From Chionoecetes opilio (taxonomy: Eukaryota > Arthropoda > Malacostraca > Decapoda > Majidae), in NCBI GenBank assembly GCA_016584305.1, contig JACEEZ010013982.1, forward strand, positions 195,001 through 259,000: a DNA stretch of 64,000 nt. Direction: 5' to 3'. A program made the translations under genes and the position numbers. The stretch's first letter is position 1, and each line of letters opens with the position of its first letter. The notes under the pieces are model-generated. The model had not been told where the DNA came from and searched no databases. It worked only from the letters and a program-made list of their open reading frames with translations. Shown here piece by piece: positions 35,650 through 46,164 of the stretch.

Positions 35650-36340
35650 GTGTTGCCACCCTGTTCATGTTTGTGTGTCATTTAGTATCCTGCCTTTCCG
35701 TATATTTTTTTTAATACTTTGATTTTTTTGCAGCCTATATAGACACTCCCTGTTTTCTAACACATATGTACACGTCTGTTTCCTTAATTTTGTTTTTGTG
35801 TGGTTATTTTGTGTTTTTTGTGTGATACACATGCATACACATATACGTACATACACACTGTCTCCAAATTATCTGTGTTTCAGTTTAGGGAGAACATATA
35901 TATTGTGTATGATACATTTTTTTGTGAATTCATTCCCTCTTGTTTGTGCAGTCTGTGAGTTTGCTTGCTGCATGTCTTTGGAGGGAACTGTGTTTTGTGC
36001 TGTGTTGTACTGTAGCTTACAGGAGGGCAGGAACCTTTCAACTTTCCCCCATCCCTGCTCCCTCATGTCTACAAGGGAGGGTTGGAGCCTTCCCAAGTTG
36101 AAGTTCCCCCTCTCCACTTCCCTCATGTCTGCAGGAGGACTGGAGCGTTGTTACATAACCACGCCCTTCCCTTCCTCAAACCTGCTTGCAGATTGGAGGC
36201 CACGCGACACCCCTCTTCCCCTCTCGAGTCTCTACTGCTACGACAGGTACACCCCCAACGCGTCCCGAGCCACACGCGCCCATCTTCACGCATGCCCCCT
36301 CCCTTCCACCACTTTCACTCACTAGCGAGCTAGTAACTAG
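35650..36340. other. Unassigned
   Basis: An open frame of 175 codons at 35798-36325 is Cys/Ser/Pro-rich without a recognisable domain. The part 36040-36130 contains two related CTCCCTCATGTCT-type strings. I see no support for a gene. Confidence 0.2.
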
Positions 36341-36345
36341 TAATA

Positions 36346-36413
36346 GCCATCAGTCCACCCTGACCCGGTCCGGACTGGACTGAACCAGGGCGGTGAACGT
36401 CACGAAAATGCGC
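36346..36413 (-). mobile_element. Solo terminal segment of the TA-flanked MITE family
   Basis: This is the inverse of the first ~68 bp of copy B (ends CACGAAAATGCGC before TA). It sits a few bases upstream of copy B in the opposite orientation, giving a short palindrome around 36416. Confidence 0.7.
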
Positions 36414-36420
36414 TACATTA

Positions 36421-36915
36421 GCGCATTTTCGTGCGCCCTGGTTTCACCGCCCTGGTTCAGTCCAGTCCGGACCGGGTCAGGGTGGACTGATGGTCGCGAA
36501 AACATCGAGACTGGCCCCGTCCCATTCGTCGTTCCCATTGGCTGGGGGATCGAGTGGGCGGTACTGAGCTGAACTGTGGAGGCGGCAGGCGTCCATCTTG
36601 TCAATATCCTTTTTGTCGTCCGCCTTTTAACCTGTGCTGAAGACTTTACAACTACCACGCCTGTGATACTATAATCTTATGGTCGGCCATCATGGTGTTT
36701 CATGTCTTATCAGCAGCACGAGAAGCTCCTGGTCGCCTTCCCCGCTGACTGTAGTGCGCATGCGCCAGTTCTCCCCACACTGGTCCAACCTGGTCCTGCT
36801 CGCTGGCTCAGCCCGGTCCAGTCCGTTCCAGCCCGGTCTAAACTGCCTCGCAAAAACAGTGGCCGTCCGGGACTAGCCCAGTCCAGACCGGGCCAGAGCG
36901 GCCGCGAAAATGCGC
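36421..36915. mobile_element. TA-flanked MITE, copy B (~495 bp)
   Basis: Close to copy A (6969-7459) along its whole length, including GGTCGGCCATCATGGTGTTT and the CCATCTTGTCAATATCCTTT segment. The TIRs are GCGCATTTTCGTG and, inverse, GCGCATTTTCGCGGCC, each flanked by TA. The high similarity over both halves suggests recent amplification. Confidence 0.75.
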
Positions 36916-36929
36916 TATAATAAATAATA

Positions 36930-38071
36930 GCGCGTTTTCACGACGTTTACCAGGTCGGTCTAGTCCAGTCTAGACTAGTCTAGGCTGGACTGATGCTCGC
37001 GAAAACACAACGAGACTGGCCCCGTCCCATTCGTCGTTCCTATTGGCTGGGGGGTCAAGTGGGCGGTCCTACCGTCCTGCAAACTTTACCCCCCCCCAAA
37101 AAAAGACACACCAAAGGGTTAATAATTTGACCTCAGGTAATAGCCTCCTAGTTGGCATATGAAAGGTGAACCGTGGTCATCCTTCTGTGTGTGATGAGAG
37201 TCAGCAGGTTTATAAATCTCTGGACGGAGAAAAAATACCAGCAACACAATATTGCAAGACCTGTCGCAGCCATGTCAAACGTTTACTATAACCTCTATAA
37301 CCATCATGTATCATATCTATAGGTACTGGCATCCACTACCTAGGGATTTTCGTATATAGCAGGACTTTTACTGGTGGAGTACTTGTTATTAGCCCTATTA
37401 TCATGCAAGTTTTGCCTTGTGCAATGTAGCAGTCTCCCTGCTACTTGACTTCTCAATGGGAAGACAAGTAGCAGGGATGACTATAAAAAATTGAATGATG
37501 AAATCTCATTTCATTTACCGTCAATAACACTATCTATAGTCGCCGCTGCAGTAATGTCGCAGGGGGCATATATTACAAGTTTTAGCATCACTACAGACTT
37601 ATATGTGCCACTGAAGAGACGTGCACAGTACGTAGTTTACATTATCTACATAACACTATACATGTCCTCAGTGACACATACAAGTCTGTAGTGATGCTAA
37701 AATTCGTAATATATGGCGCCTGGTGACATTAGAGCAGTGGCGACTATAGTGTTGTTGACGGTACATTCATTTCCCAAGATGTTGTTTCAGCAAATTGCGA
37801 ATATTGTAATTTCTCGTGAAATTACTTTAGTCTTATGGTCGGCCATCATGGTGTTTCATGTCTTATCAGCAGCACGAGAAACTCCTGGTCGTCTTCCCCG
37901 CTGACTGTAGTGCGCACGCGCCAGTTCTCCCCACACTGGGCCAAGGTGATCCTGGTCGCTGTGTTGGACCAGTCCAGCCCGTCCCAGCCCGGTCTAGTCC
38001 GCCTCGCGAAAACAGTGTCCGCCCGGGACTGAGCCAGTCCAGACCGGGCTAGCACGGTCGCGAAAACGCGC
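36930..38071. mobile_element. TA-flanked MITE, longer copy C (~1.14 kb)
   Basis: Shares the terminal ~200 bp with copies A and B (GCGCGTTTTCACGACG ... CGCGAAAACGCGC, TA on both sides) but has about 650 bp of extra interior (37080-37790). That interior includes a ~250-bp palindrome at 37517-37763. Copies B and C are separated by only about 14 bp. Confidence 0.72.
37517..37763. repeat. ~250-bp imperfect palindrome inside MITE copy C
   Basis: The left arm runs ACCGTCAATAACACTATC ... GCATCACTACAGACTTATAT, and the right arm is its inverse (ACAAGTCTGTAGTGATGC ... ACTATAGTGTTGTTGACGGT). The centre is near 37640. Confidence 0.8.
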
Positions 38072-38073
38072 TA

Positions 38074-38473
38074 TAAGGTCACCTCCTTCTTACTGCGGTG
38101 TTTCCGTTCACATTAGTTTGTGTTGTTCGCCTCGTGTTGTTTGTATAGTGTGATGTTGGTGGTAGCTGTTTCTGCGTTCTATTCGTTTTATGTAGGTTCG
38201 TGAATGGTATTTTCTTCCTTAATTTTTTTTTTGGTAGGTATGTTTTTTGTAGTATTTTAACTAGTGTTTTGGTTTCGTTCGTCAGATTCTGGTTTGCCAT
38301 AGCGCTACCAATTATATAGTTTTCGTATCGTCCGCCTCTGTCACGCGTGCAGTTCTTTGCAACATGTACTTGCTCAGCACATGCATCTCTCGCTTTTGTG
38401 GTCTGTTTTGCAAGTCTGTTGTCATTAAGCTGCGATAAGTACAGGGAGGTCAGAGGGCATACGTGTGTCAGTT
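38074..38473 (-). other. 134-codon open frame of unknown nature
   Basis: The frame at 38483-38079 is Lys/Thr/Asn/Arg-rich with no motif that I recognise. It fills the gap between MITE copy C and copy E, so it may be part of an unrecognised element rather than a host gene. Confidence 0.2.
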
Positions 38474-38486
38474 CTAGTATCACTAC

Positions 38487-39038
38487 CAGAGCTGGGCACT
38501 AAATCCATTGCATGTATTCAAATACTAAATACTAAATACATGGGAGAAATGTATCTATATACCAAATACTAAATACATTTTACGAATGTATTTAAATACT
38601 AAATACATCAATTGTATTTAAATACACATTTTAAATACACAATTTTTAACATGTATTCAGTAATTCATAATTAACAATATAAAATGCTTGATAAATGATA
38701 ATTTGATAGATTGATAGATAGATTTGATAGATTTTGCGTTTCCTTAGAAATTTCTTTCTTAGGCCTAAATTTCCTTAGAATAAGGAAATTTCCTTGAAAG
38801 TGGAAACTGGTTCACTGTATCATCAGGGTTGCCAGATAGTTGGTGCGAGTTTATGGCCAAATTAAATGAAAAAATGTATTTACATTTTTATATTATGAGT
38901 ATTTAAATACTCATTAAAATATTTAAATACTGTATTTGAATACCTGAAAACCAATGTATTTATAAATACAGTTATAATTACACAAATGTATTTAAATATG
39001 TATTTAAATACAATGTATTTAAATACTCCTCAGCTCTG
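38487..39038. mobile_element. hAT-type MITE with 8-bp TSD (552 bp)
   Basis: It starts CAGAGCTGGGCACTAAATCC and ends with the inverse of CAGAGCTGAGGAG. The flanks are ATCACTAC at 38479-38486 and 39039-39046. The interior is mostly degenerate AAATAC / GTATTTAAATA repeats in both orientations. It is inserted in MITE copy E. Confidence 0.88.
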
Positions 39039-39039
39039 A

Positions 39040-39535
39040 TCACTACATAACTTGTATGAGCCACTGAAGAGACTTTTACATTATGCACATAACACTACAT
39101 GTATTCAGTGACACATACAACTCTGTAGTGAACATAAGAACATAAGAAAATAAGCAAGCTACAAGAGGCCCTGAGACCTACATGTGGTAGTTCCTGTAGT
39201 GTAGACTGTGTTTGGAGGAAGAAACACAAAATCTCATGGCAATCCCCCACCCCCTCGTGATGCTAAAATTCGTAATATATGGCGCCTGGTGACATTAGTG
39301 CAGTGGCGACCATAGTGTTATTGACGGACGGTACACTCATTTCCCAAGATGTTGTTTCCAACAAATTGCGAATATTGCAATTTTTCGTTAAATTACTTTG
39401 ACTTGGCGGTCGGCCATCATGGTATTTCAGGTCTTATCAGCTGCACAGTAAGCTCCTGGTTGTCTTCTCCGCTGACTATAGTGCGCATGCGCCAGTTCTC
39501 CCAACAGCGGCCCAAGGCGGTCCTGCTCGCTTCAT
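39040..39535. mobile_element. TA-flanked MITE family, partial copy E
   Basis: Matches the palindromic interior and right arm of copy C (ATGGCGCCTGGTGACATTAG, GGTCGGCCATCATGGT, GCGCATGCGCCAGTTCTCCC). It is broken by the hAT MITE at its left and by a LINE tail at 39128-39258, and it ends without the terminal repeat near 39535. Confidence 0.65.
39128..39258 (-). mobile_element. Orphan LINE 3' tail (minus) in MITE copy E
   Basis: Begins ACATAAGAACATAAGAAAAT and contains CAAGAGGCCCTGAGACCTAC and GTGGTAGTTCCTGT, the inverse of the 3' end of the LINE at 20000-24170. The sequence GTGA occurs on both sides (before ACATAAG and before TGCTAAAA), a possible target duplication. Confidence 0.7.
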
Positions 39536-40475
39536 TATTTGTACATTTTATCTCACAATCACTGATTTTATTGAATATACCCTCTGCGTCTAAGTACATA
39601 ACAACGTGAATGTAAGCTCACCACAGAGTTGTATAACCTAGAGAGCGAGTCCCGTATTCCACTGTATTGTGATGAGTGACGCCCGCAGCCTAGCGCGGCG
39701 ACCTTTCGCCGCGCTAGGCTTTTGAAAGCGGCGGCTTTCACATACCTTATTCCAAACCAATTTTCTGACACCACCATTTGATATTGAAAAAAATACTGGG
39801 GACACCATCGTCTTCCAGAGAAAATTCTGCATCACATGACCATAAATCTGCAACAATAATATCAAATATACGAAAATGGCTGCTAAATAAAATAGCCCAT
39901 TAACATTTTCTCACATTTTTTCCTTCAACTCCATAGTGCTCAGCTATTTTTCATTGTATCACTTTTTTAAGCACGGTTCCTAAATCTACACGCTTTTCTG
40001 ATTATTTTGGTATATGATAGTACGTCCCGATGTGAAAATATCTAGTAGGTTAAAATTGCCTCGGAACATAAACTGCACCGTGAAGGAGTTAATTCGCCTT
40101 GGCATTTGTTTACCCAGACCCGATATACTCATACTGGTTCAGTAGCGAGTATAACAAAATCATGCACATGTCTTCGGGGAAGCTCCACTTCTTTACAATG
40201 GTGTAAGTCTCAAATGCTTCCTTCTGAAATGTACTTTGAAGGCTTTGATCTTCCATTCTGTTTCATCTACGTTTATAGAAAGTTTATCAGCAATTTCCTT
40301 GCAAGCATTCACCTTCAGTTTCGTTTTATAACCTAGAGCAGTTCGATCCCATAATGTCGGTGAAGAGTAAAGTAACTCAATAAGTTCGAGTTTTCTCAGT
40401 TTGCCACAGTGTTAACCAATTGACGCCTCGCGCTGTACTGAACAAAGTTTCTTGGTGTGGACAGGCTTTTAGGAT
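39536..40475 (-). mobile_element. MADF-domain transposon copy M1, with decayed MADF ORF (40420-40130)
   Basis: On the minus strand, 40420-40130 encodes a decayed MADF (Myb/SANT-like) domain: ELIELL, SSPTLWDRTALGY, VNACKEIADKLSINVDETEW, FRRKHLRL. Frameshifts break it. Downstream non-coding sequence to 39536 is shared with copies M2 and M3. The element's end-like sequence AGCCTGTCCACACCAAGAAA lies near 40456-40475 (inverse). MADF proteins are DNA-binding partners in several PIF/Harbinger elements; which superfamily this one belongs to is inferred, and no DDE transposase is visible. Confidence 0.6.
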
Positions 40476-40934
40476 GTTTTTTTCTACTTAGACTATACAG
40501 AGGCTGCCTATTTTTTACCATTTCACCATTTCTGATTTTATGTCGTTAAAGTATAGCTAGCCATTATCGAGTATATCAACAATGTTACCACTTTTTGCAT
40601 CCAGTCAGATGTTTTTAAATAATCCGCAATCAAAATCTGTAAATTCCCCGAGCTTCCAAAATGCTCCTGACTACTAGCAGACTCCCGCAAGCTACCGCCG
40701 AACAGAAGCACGTAAACAAACAATAAACATAGTACTTGAAGAATTTTGGGTGTTTCTGATAGATTTTCTTTGCGATATGGTATATACTACGTACATACAT
40801 GCATCCTTTATGGGTGCAGCAAGAAAGCTGTGCCTTTCCAGAGAAGTTTGCACACGTATCCGACCAATAGGACAACGATAAATGTGTAGAAAAGGTTGGT
40901 GCGTCGTACGAAGACAGATTAGAATTGGGAGCCA

Positions 40935-41225
40935 TCGCAATGGGGTGAAGGTTGCGAAACGGGGGTAGGTGTTGGTAATGGAGAAACGGGGATGGGTGTT
41001 GGTAATGGGGAAACGGGGATATGGGTTTTGGTGGTAGGGGAAGGGGATGGGTGTTGGTGGTGGGGAAACGAGGATGGGTATTGGTGGTGGAGAAACGGGA
41101 ATAGGTGTTAGTGGGAAAACGGGGATGGGTGTTGGTGGTGTGGGAAGGGGATGGGTGTTGGTGGTAGATAAACGGGGATGGGTGTTGGTCACATACGGTG
41201 GATGGATGTTGGTTGGATCGACAGC
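40935..41225. repeat. G-rich minisatellite, period about 25-30 bp
   Basis: Degenerate units of GGAAACGGGGATGGGTGTTGG. A related stretch occurs at 63835-63955. Confidence 0.88.
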
Positions 41226-41454
41226 TGTCACAAATGCAGACATTTGTTGTTTACATGTTGCAGCCTCCCGTGACGTCATCAGCAATATTCGCGCGGCGGT
41301 TGGAGCGATGAAAGTTTTTCCCCGCGCTTTTTACCAAAGTCGTGCTTTAACGGAAAAAAGGCATGGAAATTATTTATTTTTGGTGGATTAGGTGTTTTGA
41401 ATGAACATTCAACATATTGTTGAAAAGAAAAAATGGGTCTGGACGATTACTTTA

Positions 41455-41600
41455 AGCTGTTTAGAGGCTGCCAATTTCTTAGGCTGTTAAGAGGCTGCCA
41501 TGTTTCTTAGGCTGTTAAGAGGTTGCCATTTTTACTTCGGCTATTCAAAGGCTGCCTATTTTTATGAGGCTGTTCAGAGGCTCTTTTTTTTTCTTTTTCT
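41455..41600. repeat. Subterminal minisatellite of the MADF element family (minus orientation)
   Basis: Units of about 33 bp resembling GGCTGTTAAGAGGCTGCCAT. They are the inverse of the arrays at 41985-42240 and 44763-45003. Confidence 0.75.
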
Positions 41601-41829
41601 TACGGCCTGTTCTTACCAAGCAACTTCGCTTGCAAATATTGTTGGCAAACTGTATCCAAACAATGTTTCCTCTCCAGACTCCAGCAGTTCGATCCCATAA
41701 TGCCGGTGAAGTCAAGTGAAGTAACTCAATAAGTTCAAAGTTTTCTCAGTCTGCCACAGAGTGCTAACCAATTGACGTCTCGTGCTGTCAATTGGTCAAT
41801 TCATCATTACTGAGTCTTTTTAATCAACG

Positions 41830-41890
<61 letters not shown>

Positions 41891-42375
41891 ACAAAAAAAA
41901 AAATCGGTGTTTCCCATTCTAAATGGGAAACAAATAAACTGTTAACATTGACTGTTAAATTAAAATTGTGAAATTTATTTTAGACTGGCTCTGAAAAGTC
42001 TAAGATAAAAAGCAGCCTCTGAATAGCCTTAAAAATGAAATGAATGGCAGCTTTTGAATAGTCGAAGAATAAACAAAAAAACCTGAATATTCCAAGAGAA
42101 AAAAAAAAACAGCCTATGAATTACCTAAAAAAAAGGCAACATCTGAACAGCCAAGGAAAAACCACAGCCTCTTAGCTTAAGAAAATATGGCAGCCTCTAA
42201 ACAGCCTAAGATAATAAGGCAGTCTCTGAATAGCCTAAAGGCCTGTCCACACAAAGAAACTTTGTTTGGAAACATTGTTCGCAAACTGTCCAATCAATTT
42301 ACGGTTTTTTGTTTTTCATCCAGAATGGGAAACAACGAGTTTGTATGCGTGCGTGTGTGTGAACAAAGGAGGGTA
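41601..42375. mobile_element. MADF element family, terminal fragments in both orientations
   Basis: The minus-oriented terminal part (41601-41820) includes CGGCCTGTTCTTACC and the MADF N-terminus region (GATCCCATAATGCCGGTGAA). It is followed by an (AC)n array, a TTCCCATTCTAAATGGGAA hairpin (41912-41930), the 35-bp minisatellite (41985-42240) and a second end AGGCCTGTCCACACAAAGAA in plus orientation (42239). A LINE fragment interrupts this copy near 42375. Confidence 0.55.
41829..41890. repeat. (AC)n microsatellite
   Basis: A nearly pure AC array inside the MADF element fragment. A shorter array sits at the equivalent place in 44661-44680. Confidence 0.95.
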
Positions 42376-42379
42376 AGGG

Positions 42380-42745
42380 ATTAAATAAGTTAAATAAGAG
42401 AAAACTGGTTCACAAATAGGGTAGTAAATGATTGGAATAGACTCAGTCATCAGGTAGTTAGTGCTTAGTCAATAGGGAGCTTTAAAAGGAGGCTAGACAA
42501 TTTCATGGATGGGGATGAAAGATGGATGTAGGTAGGGTTAAGGGGGTCGCACTCATATCCTATGCGGTCACGACTATCGGTTGTTCGGTCCTATCGGTCA
42601 GTAGAGCGAAGTTCAAGTTCAGGTCATTCCAGGTCACGTTTTGACTACCCCTGTGTGGCCATATGGGGGAGGGTCCCCCTTGCCTAGTCGGACTCTTCAA
42701 ACATTCAGGCTCCAGGTCCCCTGTTGTTTATGTATATATGCATGT
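42380..42745 (+). pseudogene. LINE C-terminus and 3' untranslated fragment
   Basis: Broken frame with LKRRLDNFMDGDERW near 42484-42530, matching the C-terminal 'LDRVLDGDER' of the LINE at 24040. It is followed by a GC-richer untranslated segment. Confidence 0.6.
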
Positions 42746-43195
42746 TTGTGTATATAACACACACATATATAATATTATATAATAGTAAGGCAAGAACAAT
42801 GGAGTTTGCCAAGTGAGCCTGGCAAGGAAGCGCGAGAACGCAGTTTATCGCTCACTAATCTCTCCCTCGGTTTCCCCGCTCCCTCCGCCTTGCTGCCTGC
42901 CAGGGAACTTGGCGCAGTTGTCGTACATCGATATTAGAACATAAAATATAAAAAACCGCTATAAACAACTATATAAAGAAAAAAGAAAATAATCAAGAAA
43001 CATGAGGCAAGAGTAAACAAGTAGGCGTGACAGGGTGAGCCTGGCTTTAAATACGCGGCTATTTAAATGGAAAGGAAATGCCCTTTACGCCACCAGCAGG
43101 TGGTTCTGGTCGCGTCTGAAGCCAACGAGTTGACACAAAAACTTTCAATAAATCATATTTTTTCACCCGAAATCGAGTACGATCCTTAATTACCG
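42746..43195. other. Unassigned
   Basis: No feature recognised apart from a short TATATA stretch near 42760. Confidence 0.3.
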
Positions 43196-43197
43196 TA

Positions 43198-43275
43198 AGT
43201 AACAGGAACTACTGTCAACCACGTGTAGGTCTCACGACTTCTTGTAGTTTCTTTATTTTCTTATGTTTTAAAGTC
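43198..43275 (+). mobile_element. Orphan LINE 3' tail (plus)
   Basis: Contains CCACGTGTAGGTCTCACGAC, CTTGTAGTTTC and a TTTTCTTATGTTTT end, the same 3' end as the LINE at 20000-24170. It has a 5-bp extra insertion. Confidence 0.65.
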
Positions 43276-43466
43276 TCACTGCAAACCGTTTATATCGGAC
43301 TATCATCTTATAACCCTACCTATCTTAGTATCACCAGCAAACTTGGTGATATCACTGCTAATCCCACTATCTAAGTCGTCGATGTAAATGAAAAATAATA
43401 TGTCTGTAGTCTTTCGTAGTTTGGTTTATTCGGCCGTAGATACTCTCGTTCGATTTAACTCTTCAG

Positions 43467-44620
43467 TTTCATTATTTGTACATTTTTTCTCAGCATCACG
43501 GCTTTTATTATGTATACCTTCTACGTCTTATTACATAATAATGTGAATATAAGCTCACCACGGAGTTATATACCTAGAGAGCGAGTCCCGCATCCCGCCG
43601 CTGTATTGTGATGAGAGTGTCAGTGACGCCCGCAGCCTAGTGCGGCGATCATCTGGCTTCACACAAGTTATTTCCAACCAGTTTCCTGACACCACCATTT
43701 GATATTGAAAATAAAACTGGGGCCACCCTCGTCTACCTGAGAAAATTTTACATCATATTAGCATAAATCTGCAATGATAATATTAATTGTACGAAAATGA
43801 CTGCTAAATAAAGTAAAAGTAGCGCATAAACATTTTCTCACATTTTTTCCTTCAACTCCTTAGTGCTCAGCTATTTTTCATTGTACCACTTTTTTAAGCA
43901 CGGTTCCTGAATCTGCACGCGTCTTGATTAGGTTGGTATATGGTACGTCCCGATGTGAAAATATCTAGAGGGTCAAAATTGCCTCGGAGCATAAACTGCA
44001 CCGTGAAGGAGTTAATTCGCCTTGGCATTAGTTTACCATAACCGATTACTCATACTGGTTCAGTAGCGAGTATAATAAAATCATGCACACGTCTTCGGGG
44101 AAGCTCCACTTCTTTACAATAGTTTAAGTCTCAAATGCTCCCTTCTGGACAGTACTTTGAGGGCTTTGATCTTCCATTCTGTTTCACCTACGTTTATAGA
44201 AAGTTTATGCAAACTTTTATATGGCGACGAGTGAATATTAATTTCATGCATATTTCTTCAGTCTCATAATGGCATTTATTTATGTGTGTTTTACTGTTTT
44301 TTATTTGATAATGTTATAGAACAAACATTTCCGAAGATAACAGTATATCATTTATACTGATAAGCATATCATATTATTTGGTAGGGGAAAATGACCATAA
44401 GCGGGCAAACACGGGCGGCAAGTGGAGTTTGTTGGTCCTCCACGCTCGCATCTCCCGTGTCTGTCGCCTGCACAACGAGGGCTGTGACGTCACGTGCAAG
44501 GCACCTATAATCTAGAGCAGTTCGATCCCATAATGTCGGTGAGGAGTGAAGTAACTCAATAAGTTCAAGAGTTTTCTCAGTCTGCCAAAGGCAGTGAGAG
44601 CTAACCAATTGACGCCTCGC
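43467..44620 (-). mobile_element. MADF-domain transposon copy M2, possibly with an intron
   Basis: Closely related to M1 over the non-coding 3' part (43467-44220). The MADF N-terminus lies at 44605-44500 on the minus strand (CLWQTEKTLELIELL, SSPTLWDRTALDYR). Then the frame runs into about 290 bp of sequence absent from M1 and M3 before the LSINVGETEW-type block near 44211-44150. The sequence at the break (AG then GTGCC) could be a splice donor, so M2 may retain an intron, or it may simply hold an insertion. Confidence 0.55.
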
Positions 44621-44762
44621 GCTGATTCATCACTACTGACAGTCTTGTTAATCAATGTTCACACACACACACACACACACATTCGTTGTTTCCCATTCTA
44701 TATGGGAAACAAATAAACAGTTAGAATTGACTTGAATTGAAATTGTGAAATATATTTTTGAA

Positions 44763-46160
44763 TGGCTCTGAAAAGTCTAAGATAAAAAGCAGCCTCTGAA
44801 TAGTCTTTAAAAAAAATTGGCAGCTTTTGAATAGTTGAAGAAAAAGACAAACCCTGTATAGTCTTAAGAAACAAACAGCCTATGAATTACCTAAGAAAAA
44901 AGGCAACATCTGAACAGCCAAGGAAAATCCACAGCCTCTTAGCTTAAGAAAATATGGCAGCCTCTTAAACAGCCTAAGATAATAAGGCAGCCTCTGAATA
45001 GCCTAAAGGCCTGTCCACACAAAGAAATTTTGTTAGGAAACATTGTTCGCAAACTGTTTCCAATCAATTTTACAGTTTTTTGTTTTGCCTCCAGAATGGG
45101 AAACAACGAGTTTGTGTGTAAACGTTGAATGAAAATATATAAATTGTCAGTATCAGCATCAGTACAGCTCGAGGCGTCAATTGGTTAACACTGGCAGACT
45201 GAGAACACTCTTGAACTTATTGAGTTACTTCTTCACTCTTCACCGACATTATGGAATCGAACTGCTATAGATTATAAAGATAAACTGAAGAAGGTGAATG
45301 CTTGGAAGGAAATTGCTGATAAACTTTCTATAAACCAAGGTGAAACAGAATGTTAGATCAAAGCCATCAGTTCAGAAGGGAGCATTTGAGACTTAAAACT
45401 ATTGTAAAGAAGTGGAGCTTCCCCGAAGACGTGTGCATGATTTTATTATACTCGCTACTGAACCAGTATGAGTATATCGGGTTTGGGTAAACAAATGCCA
45501 AGGCGAATTAACTCCTTCACGGCGCAGTTTATGTTCCGAGGCAATTTTGACCCTCTAGATATTTTCACATCGGGACGTACCATATACCAACATAATCAAG
45601 AAGCGTGCAGATTCAGGAACCGTGATTAAAAAAGTGGTACGATGAAAAATAGCTGAGCACTAAGGAGTTGAAGGAGAAAATGCGAGAACAATTTTATGAG
45701 CTATTTCATTTAGCCGTTATTTTATATTTTATTTGATATTATTGTTGTAGATATATGCTCATGTGATGCAGAATTTTTTCAGGAAGACGATGGTGGCCCC
45801 AATTCTTTTTCAATGTCAAATTGTGGGGACAGACTACTGGTTGAGAATAAGGTGTGATGGAAGCCAGATGGTCGCCGCGCTAGGCTGCGGACGTCTCTCT
45901 CATCACAATACAGTGAGTGCAATGCGGGACTCGCTCTCTAGGTAAATGTCTCTCATGATTCTGCTCATAATAGTTATACACACGTAATTGTAGAATGGGA
46001 AACAACGTTTATAGAATGATTATCAGCAATCTCCTTTCAAGCATTAACCTTCTTCAGTTTCTTTTTGCGATCTAGAGCAGTTCGATCCCATAATGTTGGT
46101 GAAGAGTGAAGTAACTCAATAAGTTCAAGAGTTTTCTCAGTCTGCCACAGAGTGCTAACC
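44763..46160 (+). mobile_element. MADF-domain transposon copy M3 (plus) and adjacent fragment M4
   Basis: A subterminal ~35-bp minisatellite (44763-45003) is followed by the end motif AGGCCTGTCCACACAAAGAA (45006), then the MADF frame at 45193-45470: ENTLELIELLLHSSPTLWNR, then NAWKEIADKLSINQGETEC, a stop, and in another frame FRREHLRLKTIVKKW. M2 and M3 face each other, forming an imperfect inverted pair with a centre near 44700. After 46020 a further minus-oriented fragment (M4) begins and is interrupted at 46161. Confidence 0.6.
45193..45470 (+). pseudogene. MADF-domain protein, best preserved copy
   Basis: A MADF domain (a three-helix DNA-binding fold related to Myb/SANT) of about 90 residues. 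Conserved features seen: LIELL at helix 1, the 'P-LW' pair in SSPTLWNR, the A-W-KEIA block in NAWKEIADKL, and FRREHLRL. A stop replaces a Trp codon after ETEC, and a frameshift follows. In transposons such proteins bind element ends or assist the transposase; standalone host MADF genes also exist, but the multi-copy arrangement next to shared ends points to a transposon protein. Confidence 0.65.
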
Positions 46161-46164
46161 AATT

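Noticed and set aside
35798..36325. 175-codon frame, Cys-rich near the middle
   Set aside because: No domain, no signal peptide followed by a regular Cys pattern, and no conservation within the window. It could be chance.
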